NCBI GenBank assembly: GCA_949297205.1
Contig: CASFSH010000254.1
Span: 1 to 8,451 of the forward strand
Reading direction: 5' to 3'
Source: an uncultured Bacillota bacterium
Lineage (GTDB): Bacteria; Bacillota; Clostridia; UBA1381
DNA: 8,451 bases
Shown here: piece after piece, positions 1-6,224 of the stretch
How positions within the stretch are numbered: position 1 is the first letter of the stretch
Layout of the letters: each line of letters opens with the position of its first letter
Program-made: the position numbers and the translations under genes
Notes under the pieces: model-generated
What the model was told of the DNA's origin: nothing
The model's database searches: none
The model's input: only the letters and a program-made list of their open reading frames with translations

Positions 1-792
1 TTCCTCCTGTTTTTCCGCAATTGAGTCCATCTTTCCCCTTCTCAGTTCATTTTTAAAAAACATTGTCATATCCTTTTCCTTAATCACATATTTTTCATAT
101 ATATCCTCCCCTTCATATTTTAATCCTTTTACTCCTTCAGGGATTCTTTCGGCAATGTTTTTTCTTGCTTCTTTTATCTTATCATATATATTATTTTTCT
201 TAAGCTCTGCATCTACAAGAATTATTTTATTTTGCGTTATATTAAACGGCAGATATTCCGTCTGATTATTTTCATCAATTCCAAACATCAGATTTTTTCT
301 GCCAAAAAGTTCTCCGCACACAAAGTTTTCCTTGCTTTCCATTAGGTTTATATATTTTTTTACTTCCTGCATTGTTCCGTTATTTATAATTTTCAATGCA
401 GCCGTTACAGCTTCACAGCATCGTCTGAAAGGCTCTTCCTCTACATCAAAGCAAAATAAGATTTTTGCTCCTTTTACACTTCCTCGGAAACGGTCTATAC
501 ATTTATAGATTTCTTTTATTTCTTTGCTGCCGTTATATTCCGAAAGTTTTCCGTTTTCACATTCATATTGAATATCCCCGTCGCACATCTGAACGGAAAA
601 AATATTGCTGTCCTCTGTTTTTACAGTTACATATGTGCCCGGAGACAGGGTACAGGAATATATACCTTTATTTGTTTTTTCAAAGACTTTTCCGCAAATT
701 GTGAGACTGCACCTTGCCACAAAGCTGCGTAATGCTGTTTTCTCCTCTGGGTATCTTTTTATAAATTCATTTTCCAAATCTTCTTTATGCAT
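1..792 (-). CDS. Galactokinase-like GHMP-fold protein with degenerate active site (partial, C-terminus off window)
   Basis: An open minus-strand frame runs from ATG at 792 to the window edge: 264 codons, no stop, so the C-terminal part is missing. AAAGGA lies 7 bases upstream of the ATG. By eye the order of segments follows galactokinase (usually about 390-430 residues). Residues 26-61 (ARCSLTICG, then LSPGTYVTV) sit where GRVNLIGEHTDYNGG and the following strand should be. Residues 124-134 (RCCEAVTAALK) match the helix after the glycine-rich phosphate loop. Residues 159-173 (CGELFGRKNLMFGID) match the CGIMDQ...FGKK...LLD stretch, and 181-196 (LPFNITQNKIILVDAE) match PLDL...LVLVNTN. The GEHTDYN motif, the GxGLSSSA loop and the IMDQ catalytic aspartate are all absent, so kinase activity is doubtful. 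It may be a regulatory pseudoenzyme or a decaying paralogue. There are no internal stops. The family call is my own alignment from memory and is moderate only. Confidence 0.55.
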   Translation of the reverse strand, partial: MHKEDLENEFIKRYPEEKTALRSFVARCSLTICGKVFEKTNKGIYSCTLSPGTYVTVKTEDSNIFSVQMCDGDIQYECENGKLSEYNGSKEIKEIYKCIDRFRGSVKGAKILFCFDVEEEPFRRCCEAVTAALKIINNGTMQEVKKYINLMESKENFVCGELFGRKNLMFGIDENNQTEYLPFNITQNKIILVDAELKKNNIYDKIKEARKNIAERIPEGVKGLKYEGEDIYEKYVIKEKDMTMFFKNELRRGKMDSIAEKQEE

Positions 793-1130
793 TGTTATAT
801 CCTTTCACAAAAAAATGTAATAAAGTATTTTCTTCGGTAATATTTTATATAAACCGGTATGTCGGCTGTTTTGTTTTATTATGTCATATTATACCAATAA
901 GCTACAATTTTATACCTTATTCCGGGTATATAATTTTACAGAAACTCTTTGTCAATCTTTTTAAAATAATTTTTAATTACAATTATTCGGCGGAAATATT
1001 ATTTTCTTTATATTTTAATTAACGACAGTATTTCTGTCCATAAAAAATACAAATCCCGCCGCCGGCTTGGTGTCTGATTTTTTTATTAAAGTAATAACAA
1101 AAACGGTAATATTTACACATATTTTAAAAC
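793..1130. other. AT-rich intergenic region between divergent genes
   Basis: No credible gene lies between the galactokinase-like start at 792 and greA. Reading frames here are short, rich in Phe, Ile and Tyr, and lack ribosome binding sites. The region holds two possible minus-strand promoters (listed separately), a small hairpin GACAG-TATTT-CTGTC at 1024-1038, and a GC-rich patch around 1054-1070 that I cannot explain. Confidence 0.6.
927..955 (-). promoter_or_regulatory. Candidate promoter of the galactokinase-like gene
   Basis: On the minus strand, TTGACA (955-950) is followed after 17 bases by TATATA (932-927). The -35 is perfect and the -10 fair. It would leave a leader of about 130 bases. 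A second possibility nearer the gene is an extended -10, TGG-TATAAT, at 896-888 on the minus strand, which lacks a convincing -35. One or both could be used. Confidence 0.45.
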
Positions 1131-1159
1131 TTGACATTTTGTTATGTTTGTGATATAAT
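1131..1159 (+). promoter_or_regulatory. Consensus sigma-A promoter of greA
   Basis: TTGACA (1131-1136), a 17-base spacer, and TATAAT (1154-1159) match the sigma-A/sigma-70 consensus at all twelve positions. TG at 1151-1152 adds an extended -10. Transcription should begin near 1166, giving a leader of about 40 bases to greA. Strong, probably constitutive expression is inferred. Confidence 0.9.
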
Positions 1160-1203
1160 AAAATAATATACGGCATCCGTAAAAATATAAAAGGATTAAG
1201 GGG

Positions 1204-1695
1204 ATGTTTAATATGTCGGAAAATAAAGAAATAGTTTTAACCCGTGAAGGTATGCAGAAACTTAAAGATGAAATCGAGTACTTGAAAACGGTCAAGCGTC
1301 CCGAAGTTTCGGAAAAAATAAAGATAGCAAGAGGTTTTGGCGATTTATCCGAAAATGCGGAATATGATGAGGCAAAAAAAGAACAGGCTGAAGTAGAAGA
1401 AAAAATTCAAGCTCTCGAACAGCAATTGAAATATGCAAGAGTTCTCAGCGATGATGAAATTATGAATGATGTTGTAGGATTAGGCTCCAAAGTTAAACTT
1501 TGGGACACCGAATTTGAGGAAGAAGTGGAATACGCTTTGGTAAGTTCCACCGAAGCTGATTTATCAAATAACAAGCTTTCGCAGGAATCGCCGGTGGGAA
1601 AAGCTCTTCTCGGCAAAAAAAAGGATGATACGGTAACCGTAACAACTCCGGGCGGTGAAGTCGTTTTTAAAATTCTTGAAATCACCAGACAGTAA
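1204..1695 (+). CDS. greA: Transcription elongation factor GreA
   Basis: GreA binds the secondary channel of RNA polymerase and stimulates cleavage of backtracked nascent RNA, which rescues stalled complexes. The 163-residue product has the usual length and both domains. An N-terminal coiled-coil hairpin (about 10-80) carries the tip motif GDLSENAEY (46-54), with acidic residues Asp47 and Glu50 that help coordinate the catalytic magnesium. The C-terminal FKBP-like domain (about 85-163) includes VGLGSKV, SPVGKALLGKK and the VTVTTPGGE strand pair. Two starts are possible: ATG 1204 (AAAAGGA ending 8 bases upstream) or ATG 1213 (AAGGGG 9 bases upstream, giving MSENKEIVL). The longer form is listed because its ribosome binding site is slightly better. 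A near-perfect promoter lies upstream and a terminator follows at 1707-1740. Confidence 0.96.
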   Translation: MFNMSENKEIVLTREGMQKLKDEIEYLKTVKRPEVSEKIKIARGFGDLSENAEYDEAKKEQAEVEEKIQALEQQLKYARVLSDDEIMNDVVGLGSKVKLWDTEFEEEVEYALVSSTEADLSNNKLSQESPVGKALLGKKKDDTVTVTTPGGEVVFKILEITRQ

Positions 1696-1706
1696 TATAA
1701 CTTTAT

Positions 1707-1740
1707 CCCATTGCATAATATTGCAATGGGTGATTTTTTT
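1707..1740 (+). terminator. Intrinsic terminator of greA
   Basis: A perfect 9-base-pair stem, CCCATTGCA (1707-1715) with TGCAATGGG (1722-1730), has a six-base loop TAATAT. TGA and seven T follow (1734-1740). It begins 11 bases after the greA stop. The right arm also contains the probable ribosome binding site of the next gene, and the T-run merges with that gene's start codon. Confidence 0.88.
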
Positions 1741-2806
1741 GAAAAAAGCGTTTATTGTTTCAGGTGTTTTTATCTCGTCAATCATAGGTGCAGGCTTTGC
1801 CTCGGGAAATGAAATTTTATTTTATTTTTCAAAATTCGGTAAATTCGGATTGTTCGGTATTCTGCTTACTGTAATGCTGTTTTGCGTTCTTCAGTATTTA
1901 ATATTATCACAGTCAAATGCAATGGGTACAACCAATTTTGACGAGTACCTTAATAATATTATGGGAAAATATCCGGCAGTATTTATCTCTGTTTGTGCAT
2001 ATACCTTTATGGTTTTTATCTTTTCCGCAATGCTTTCCGGATTCGGCGAAATGATAGCTATGCTTTACGGTATTGACAAACTGTGGCCGGTATTGTTTAT
2101 GCTGGCTTGCTGTTATTTCATTCTGATAAAAGGCTATAATTTTTTTGTTAAGTCTGAAAGTTTGCTTTCTGTTTTAATTGTCGCTTCCATTATTTTTGCC
2201 GGCTTTTATATTTTGCTTTTTAGGGAAAGTTCGGTGGCTGCGGTAAAATTACCTCAATCATGGTTTACCTCCTCGGTAAGCTATGTCAGTTACAATATTC
2301 TTACTTTGTCCTCTGTTCTTTGTCTGATGGGAAAAGAAACAAACAAAAAATCGGCTCTTTTCTCCTCTGCAATAACATTTTCCGTACTGTTTATATTAAT
2401 GATTATATTCTGGTACATACTTTGCATCTATTCGGGAATGATAAGCTTAGGTGCAATTCCAATGCTGACAATTTGTTATCGTCAGTCAAATTGGTTAGGT
2501 ATTATTTATTCCTGTGCCATTTTTCTCGCAATGCTTACCACTGCAATAACCAACTGCTATGTTTTGTCACAAAAATTGAATATTTATATAAAAAAACCAC
2601 TTTGTGATTTACTGATTATTGTTTCGGCTTTTTTCCTATCCGCACTTGACTTTACTTTTATTGTTGATAAGTTATACAGATTCGTTGGGGTTATATCGGT
2701 ATTTTTGATTTTTGCTGTTATAAGAAAAAATTTTTTTGTGAATTTTGAAAATTTTAAGAAAAATATCGAAAAATTAAGAAAACAGGAGAAAAACAAAGAT
2801 ATATAA
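1739..2806 (+). CDS. YkvI-type polytopic membrane protein, putative transporter
   Basis: The sequence resembles the YkvI family of uncharacterised membrane proteins, thought to share the APC-type transporter fold; substrate unknown. The 355-residue product is close to the family's usual length of about 350. It is strongly hydrophobic, with roughly ten membrane segments. The N-terminal signature IIGAGFASGNEI (about 15-26 from the chosen start), with its glycine-broken first helix, is the best diagnostic feature. A lysine-rich tail of about 25 residues ends it. The frame is open back to a GTG at 1655 inside greA, but no ribosome binding site supports that start. The family N-terminus (M-KKAF-) fits TTG at 1739, preceded by GGTGAT, which can pair with the 16S 3' end. 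GTG 1730 is an alternative. Start and ribosome binding site both lie in the greA terminator, so expression probably depends on read-through. Confidence 0.82.
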   Translation: MKKAFIVSGVFISSIIGAGFASGNEILFYFSKFGKFGLFGILLTVMLFCVLQYLILSQSNAMGTTNFDEYLNNIMGKYPAVFISVCAYTFMVFIFSAMLSGFGEMIAMLYGIDKLWPVLFMLACCYFILIKGYNFFVKSESLLSVLIVASIIFAGFYILLFRESSVAAVKLPQSWFTSSVSYVSYNILTLSSVLCLMGKETNKKSALFSSAITFSVLFILMIIFWYILCIYSGMISLGAIPMLTICYRQSNWLGIIYSCAIFLAMLTTAITNCYVLSQKLNIYIKKPLCDLLIIVSAFFLSALDFTFIVDKLYRFVGVISVFLIFAVIRKNFFVNFENFKKNIEKLRKQEKNKDI

Positions 2807-2838
2807 TAATATTATTCTATAATCATATAATATAGCTA

Positions 2839-2867
2839 TTGAAAAACATCTTGATTTATGGTATTAT
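2839..2867 (+). promoter_or_regulatory. Promoter of the tRNA cluster
   Basis: TTGAAA (2839-2844), a 17-base spacer, and TATTAT (2862-2867) lie 38 bases before the first tRNA. Each hexamer is close to consensus and the spacing is ideal. No T-tailed terminator is visible between the YkvI-type gene and this point, only short AT palindromes, so some read-through into the tRNAs is possible. Confidence 0.75.
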
Positions 2868-2904
2868 ATTTAAGTCGTCAGTTATGGCACCTTGGTTTCC
2901 ATAG

Positions 2905-2981
2905 CGGGATGTAGCGCAGTTTGGTAGCGCATCTGGTTTGGGACCAGAGGGCCGCAGGTTCGAATCCTGTCATCCCGACCA
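2905..2981 (+). tRNA. tRNA-Pro (anticodon TGG)
   Basis: A full 77-base cloverleaf: acceptor CGGGATG with CATCCCG, D arm GCGC/GCGC, anticodon stem CTGGT/ACCAG with loop TTTGGGA giving TGG, T arm CAGGTTCGAATCCTG, discriminator A and encoded CCA. It is the first gene of the four-tRNA cluster. Confidence 0.97.
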
Positions 2982-2998
2982 GTTTTCTTTTTAAATAT

Positions 2999-3074
2999 GG
3001 GAGTATAGCTCAGCTGGGAGAGCGTCTGCCTTACAAGCAGGATGTCACAGGTTCGAGCCCTGTTACTCCCACCA
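2999..3074 (+). tRNA. tRNA-Val (anticodon TAC)
   Basis: A 76-base cloverleaf: acceptor GGGAGTA with TACTCCC, D arm GCTC/GAGC, anticodon stem CTGCC/AGCAG region with loop CTTACAA giving TAC, T arm CAGGTTCGAGCCCTG, discriminator A and encoded CCA. It lies 17 bases after tRNA-Pro. Confidence 0.97.
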
Positions 3075-3081
3075 TATATAT

Positions 3082-3157
3082 GCTGGTGTAGCTCAATTGG
3101 TAGAGCAGCTGATTTGTAATCAGCAGGTCGCGGGTTCGAGTCCCATCACCAGCTCCA
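3082..3157 (+). tRNA. tRNA-Thr (anticodon TGT)
   Basis: A 76-base cloverleaf: acceptor GCTGGTG with CACCAGC, D arm GCTC/GAGC, anticodon stem CTGAT/ATCAG with loop TTGTA region giving TGT, T arm CGGGTTCGAGTCCCA, discriminator T and encoded CCA. It lies 7 bases after tRNA-Val. Confidence 0.97.
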
Positions 3158-3163
3158 TTATTG

Positions 3164-3248
3164 GGGAGAGTTCCCGAGTGGCCAAAGGGGGCAGACTGTA
3201 AATCTGTTGCGCTTCGCTTCGATGGTTCGAATCCATCCTCTCCCACCA
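3164..3248 (+). tRNA. tRNA-Tyr (anticodon GTA)
   Basis: An 85-base class II tRNA with a long variable arm (TGCGCTTCGCTTCG region). Acceptor GGGAGAG pairs with CTCTCCC. Anticodon stem CAGA/TCTG with loop CTGTAAA gives GTA. The T arm is ATGGTTCGAATCCAT, followed by discriminator A and encoded CCA. The long variable arm together with GTA separates it from Leu and Ser tRNAs. It is the last gene of the cluster. Confidence 0.96.
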
Positions 3249-3251
3249 AAT

Positions 3252-3280
3252 AATCCTCATGCTTGTGCATGGGGATTTTT
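3252..3280 (+). terminator. Terminator of the tRNA cluster
   Basis: The stem ATCCTCATGC (3253-3262) pairs with GCATGGGGAT (3267-3276), with one G-T wobble and the loop TTGT, and a T-run follows. It starts 4 bases after the CCA of tRNA-Tyr and separates the cluster from the glycosidase gene. Confidence 0.87.
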
Positions 3281-3326
3281 GATATATTAAATTTTACCAC
3301 TTAAATAAAAAAAGGGGCTATTTAAC

Positions 3327-4610
3327 ATGAAATGGATATCATCTGTTAAAAATAACTGTTGGAAGTTTACCGATAACTTTTCCGACACTCAAGGTTCAAA
3401 AATCGAATTTGGAAATAAAATGCAAACTGTTGACGGATTTGGCGGCTGTTTCAATGAGTTGGGCATGATTGCTCTTAACAAGCTTAGCGAGGAAGAGAGA
3501 ACAAAAGTATTTGATGAGTTTTTTTGCGAGGATAAATGTAATTTTACATATAACAGAATGTCTGTGGGTGCCAATGATTTTTCTGAAATGTGGTACAGCT
3601 ATAACGAAACAGACGGCGACTTTGAAATGAAAAACTTTTCTATAGAACGGGATTACAAATATGTTATACCATATATAAAAGAAGCTCAGAAGCGTGTCAG
3701 CAATATGACTCTTTTTGCCTCTCCCTGGAGTCCTCCCACCTGGCTTAAATTTCCAAAAGCTTACAATTACGGAACTCTTGTATGGGAAGAAAAATACCTG
3801 AAAGCTTATGCTAAATACATAAGACTTTTTATTGAGGCATACAAAAAGGAAAATATAAAAATTAATCAATATCATATACAGAACGAACCCTGCAGTACAC
3901 AAAAATTTCCCTCATGTATATGGACAGGAGAGGAATTTCAGGACTTTATAGCCAACTACCTTGTTCCCGAATTTAAAGAGCACAATATTGATACCGATAT
4001 ATGGCTTGGCACAATTAACGGTCCCGAAACCGACTCAAGACAGCTTTACACGCGGTATAACAACTATGCAAATTTTGTTTTTGACAATGAGGTATGCAGA
4101 GAAAATGTAAAGGGCGTAAGCTATCAATGGGCAGGAAAATATGCCGTACAGCAGACACACGACGCTTTTCCCGATTTAAAGATGATTGAATCGGAAAGCG
4201 AATGCGGTGACGGAGAAAATACATGGCAGTTTGCAATGTACATTTTCGAAATGATAAAACACTACTTCAGAAATGGCGTCAACGCCTATGTTTACTGGAA
4301 TATGGCACTTGAAAAAAATGCAGAAAGCACATGGGGCTGGAAACAAAATTCCCTTATATCCGTTAATGACGGTAAGGTTGAATATAATCCGGAATTTTAT
4401 CTGATGAAACATTTTTCACATTTTGTAAAACCCGGCGCTAAGGTTCTTGAAGTGAAAGGCAGATGGAGTCCTAATACGGTTGCTTTTGAAAATCCGGACG
4501 GCGGCAAGGTTGCTGTTATAATGAATCCTTTTAATTCGCAAAAAACTGTTTCAATGGAAGATCAAAATTATATACTTCCCCCATTTTCATTTAATACTAT
4601 TCTTTTATAA
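3327..4610 (+). CDS. Glycoside hydrolase family 30 enzyme, probably intracellular
   Basis: GH30 retaining glycosidases include beta-glucosylceramidases, beta-1,6-glucanases, beta-xylosidases and fucosidases; the exact substrate cannot be read here. The 427-residue product shows the family pattern. VDGFGGCFNELG (35-46) is the first barrel strand, RMSVGANDFS (77-86) follows, then SPWSPPTWLK (132-141). IQNEP (184-188) holds the acid/base Glu187. IESESECGDGENTW (287-300) holds the nucleophile, probably Glu290, and VYWNMALE (322-329) follows. A beta-sandwich region closes the protein (about 370-427, ending LPPFSFNTILL). There is no signal peptide or anchor, so it probably acts in the cytoplasm on imported oligosaccharides. 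GGGG lies about 10 bases before the ATG. No convincing promoter sits between the tRNA terminator and the gene. Translation ends 50 bases before a two-way terminator. Confidence 0.92.
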   Translation: MKWISSVKNNCWKFTDNFSDTQGSKIEFGNKMQTVDGFGGCFNELGMIALNKLSEEERTKVFDEFFCEDKCNFTYNRMSVGANDFSEMWYSYNETDGDFEMKNFSIERDYKYVIPYIKEAQKRVSNMTLFASPWSPPTWLKFPKAYNYGTLVWEEKYLKAYAKYIRLFIEAYKKENIKINQYHIQNEPCSTQKFPSCIWTGEEFQDFIANYLVPEFKEHNIDTDIWLGTINGPETDSRQLYTRYNNYANFVFDNEVCRENVKGVSYQWAGKYAVQQTHDAFPDLKMIESESECGDGENTWQFAMYIFEMIKHYFRNGVNAYVYWNMALEKNAESTWGWKQNSLISVNDGKVEYNPEFYLMKHFSHFVKPGAKVLEVKGRWSPNTVAFENPDGGKVAVIMNPFNSQKTVSMEDQNYILPPFSFNTILL

Positions 4611-4655
4611 AATTTAATTTTTATTAAACAGTAATTATTTTTAATTCTAAAATAA

Positions 4656-4700
4656 CAAAAAGACTGTACAATGGCATTTCACTGTACAGTCTTATTTTTT
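4656..4700. terminator. Bidirectional terminator between convergent genes
   Basis: AAGACTGTACA (4660-4670) and TGTACAGTCTT (4683-4693) form a perfect 11-base-pair stem. Read on the minus strand, the stem lengthens to 14 pairs with one G-U and the loop AAATGC. A T-run follows on each side: ATTTTTT on the plus strand and TTTT then G on the minus strand. It serves the GH30 gene (plus) and the phosphatase gene (minus). The phosphatase stop codon (4692-4694) overlaps the stem. Confidence 0.9.
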
Positions 4701-5447
4701 ATTTGATTTAAAAAGTCTTTTTACAGGAAAATTTCTCCCTTCAACAGGTTTGTTTCCAAGAATATTCTCTGCATTTTGCATCAAATAATCAAGTCTTTCT
4801 TTTCCGTAAGCTCTGACAATGGTATCGGCTGCTTTTTTCATTTTTGAAGGTCTGGTAGTTGTATTATGCATATCGCTGCCCAAAATATGAAATGCACCCT
4901 CTTCAAACAATTTCTTAACATAATGCTTTTGGGGAAATTTCAGTATTGATTCAGCATTAACCTGATATAATAAATCAAGCATATACAGATTATAAAATTC
5001 TCTTCTCTGATTCCAGAATCTTTCTATATGCGCCATAATCGGCTTCATTCCCATTAATATCATTTCATAAAGACAATCATAATAATTTACATGCCAATCC
5101 TTAAAAGGCATTTCAACCATTATGTAGTCTGTTCCTTCTATGCACAACTTTTTCAGTTCCTGCATATTTTCTATTTCCTTCATTATTCGCAGTTCACATC
5201 CGAGAACTATCCGGGGGAACTCTCGCCCATCATTTTCCATAGCCTGTTTCAAAATTTTATAACTTTTTTGTCTGTTATTCAGGAATTTTCCAATGTCCTT
5301 TTCCTTCATCAAATAACAATGGGGTGTTGCAATTACGGTTCTTATTCCCTGTTTAAAACTGTCGGCAAGCATATCAAGACTCATTTCCACACTTGATGAA
5401 CCATCATCAATACACGGAAGTATGTGTGAATGAAAATCAATCATCAT
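4692..5447 (-). CDS. cpsB: CpsB/YwqE-type PHP-family tyrosine-protein phosphatase
   Basis: This family comprises manganese-dependent PHP-fold phosphatases that dephosphorylate bacterial tyrosine kinases, often the CpsD/YwqD type controlling capsule and exopolysaccharide synthesis. The 251-residue product has all the metal-binding motifs in order: DFHSH (4-8), IDDGS (13-17), TPH (41-43), GCEL (83-86), AHIER (139-143) and GSDMH (190-194). Family length is about 245-260. The frame extends upstream to an ATG at 5459, but that ATG overlaps the GGAGG ribosome binding site. ATG 5447 (5-base spacer) or the adjacent ATG 5444 (8 bases) is therefore the real start. No tyrosine kinase or polysaccharide gene is beside it. 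It is the last gene of the eutS-eutP-ireB unit, 56 bases after ireB. The physiological substrate is unknown, and some family members act on small phosphorylated metabolites. Confidence 0.9.
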   Translation of the reverse strand: MMIDFHSHILPCIDDGSSSVEMSLDMLADSFKQGIRTVIATPHCYLMKEKDIGKFLNNRQKSYKILKQAMENDGREFPRIVLGCELRIMKEIENMQELKKLCIEGTDYIMVEMPFKDWHVNYYDCLYEMILMGMKPIMAHIERFWNQRREFYNLYMLDLLYQVNAESILKFPQKHYVKKLFEEGAFHILGSDMHNTTTRPSKMKKAADTIVRAYGKERLDYLMQNAENILGNKPVEGRNFPVKRLFKSNKK

Positions 5448-5503
5448 ATTAACCTCCATTTTTAAGATATTTTCTTTACAACCGATTTTACAACATAATT
5501 TTT

Positions 5504-5755
5504 TTATAAACTTTTAATATAATTTTTTAAAAGCTCTTCAAGCAGCTCATCTCTTTCAACTCTGACAATCTTGCTTCTTGCGGAATCATAACTTGTAATA
5601 TAGGTAGGGTCTCCGGACATTATATATCCCACAATCTGGCTTATGGGATCATAACCTTTAATGGTCAATGCCAGATAGACTTCCCTGATTATAGTTCTGA
5701 CTTCCTGTTCTCTATCATGTTCAAAATTGATTTTCATGGTTTCATTCAGACCCAT
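5504..5755 (-). CDS. ireB: IreB/ReoM family regulatory phosphoprotein (UPF0297)
   Basis: IreB (Enterococcus) and ReoM (Listeria) are small cytosolic proteins phosphorylated on N-terminal threonines by the PASTA-domain kinase IreK/PrkA; ReoM controls ClpCP-dependent breakdown of MurA and so peptidoglycan synthesis. The 83-residue product has the usual length and the core signature KGYDPISQIVGYIMSGDP (33-50), then YDSAR (56-60) and ERDELLEELLKNY (67-79). Thr6 is the likely counterpart of the phosphorylated threonine near residue 7. The frame is open to an ATG at 5800, but family alignment and the ribosome binding site AAAGGAG support ATG 5755. It overlaps the eutP end by 14 bases, so translation is probably coupled. 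Family members usually sit beside ruvX and an alaS gene. This EutP/phosphatase setting is unusual and raises the chance that it is a second copy. Confidence 0.9.
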   Translation of the reverse strand: MGLNETMKINFEHDREQEVRTIIREVYLALTIKGYDPISQIVGYIMSGDPTYITSYDSARSKIVRVERDELLEELLKNYIKSL

Positions 5756-6224
5756 CCAACATCTCTCCTTTCTGACTCTCCCATGGTATTTCGTCTCCAT
5801 CTTCTTTTAAATAATCAAAAATTTTCCATACTCCTTCTCCGGTAACGGAATCCACAAAAAATATTTTTTCACATCCCGCAAGTTTCAGCCATTGTTCCGC
5901 CAACCTGCAATTTGCGTTATCATCATTTATCTTGGTAACAATCCCTATTACATCTCTGTTTGCAAGAGGGGTTATACATGGGCTGAAAAGGGAATATGGC
6001 TCGGTTGCGCTTACCAGCAGTCCGACAACCTGTGCTTCAAAAGTATACATTGCAAGAGCCGCACCTAACGATTTACTTTGAATATATTCACCCGGTGTAT
6101 CTATTATTACATCAAAATGGTTTGTATACTGTGTTTTTTTGTATTTTATTTTTTCACCGCGCAAGGCCTGTGTTAACGTGGTCTTTCCGCTTTCACTTCT
6201 TCCGATTAAAATAATTTTCTTCAT
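5742..6224 (-). CDS. eutP: EutP/PduV family P-loop NTPase
   Basis: EutP/PduV proteins are small Ras-like NTPases encoded with ethanolamine or propanediol microcompartments; PduV is linked to compartment positioning, and EutP has been reported to have acetate kinase activity. The 160-residue product has a Walker A loop, GRSESGKTT (8-16), the effector-region residues KKTQY (29-33), DTPGEY (42-47) and the family's alternating hydrophobic strands. The position expected to read TKxD reads TKIN (97-100), followed by two Asp. Loss of the guanine-reading Asp may change nucleotide preference. The start codon overlaps the eutS stop (TAATG), and the end overlaps ireB by 14 bases. No strong ribosome binding site is seen at normal spacing (GAGG is 13 bases away), so coupling to eutS is likely. 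The rest of a eut or pdu operon is not in the window. Confidence 0.92.
   Translation of the reverse strand: MKKIILIGRSESGKTTLTQALRGEKIKYKKTQYTNHFDVIIDTPGEYIQSKSLGAALAMYTFEAQVVGLLVSATEPYSLFSPCITPLANRDVIGIVTKINDDNANCRLAEQWLKLAGCEKIFFVDSVTGEGVWKIFDYLKEDGDEIPWESQKGEMLDGSE

Noticed and set aside
465..1022. Three overlapping plus-strand frames of 71-79 codons
   Set aside because: They are shadows of the galactokinase-like gene and its AT-rich upstream region. Composition is not protein-like and no ribosome binding sites support them.
1655..1738. Upstream GTG start extending the YkvI-type protein by 28 residues into greA
   Set aside because: No ribosome binding site precedes it, the added residues come from greA and its terminator, and family members begin at the KKAF segment.
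3031..3300. Minus-strand 89-codon frame containing GTRTRDLLITNQLLYQLSYTS
   Set aside because: This is the antisense reading of three tRNA genes, a well-known source of false protein annotations. The tRNA folds fully explain the sequence.
3250..3326. Promoter for the GH30 gene from TTGATA near 3279
   Set aside because: The only matching -10 candidates are poor and would place the start inside the ribosome binding site.
3164..3330. tRNA-Tyr 3' end as an integration site for a mobile element carrying the glycosidase
   Set aside because: There is no integrase, no repeated tRNA 3' end downstream, and no change in composition that would mark an element.
5456..5800. Longer upstream starts for the phosphatase (5459) and for IreB (5800)
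   Set aside because: The 5459 ATG overlaps its own ribosome binding site, and the 5800 start adds residues absent from the family and read from within eutP. Internal starts have good spacing.
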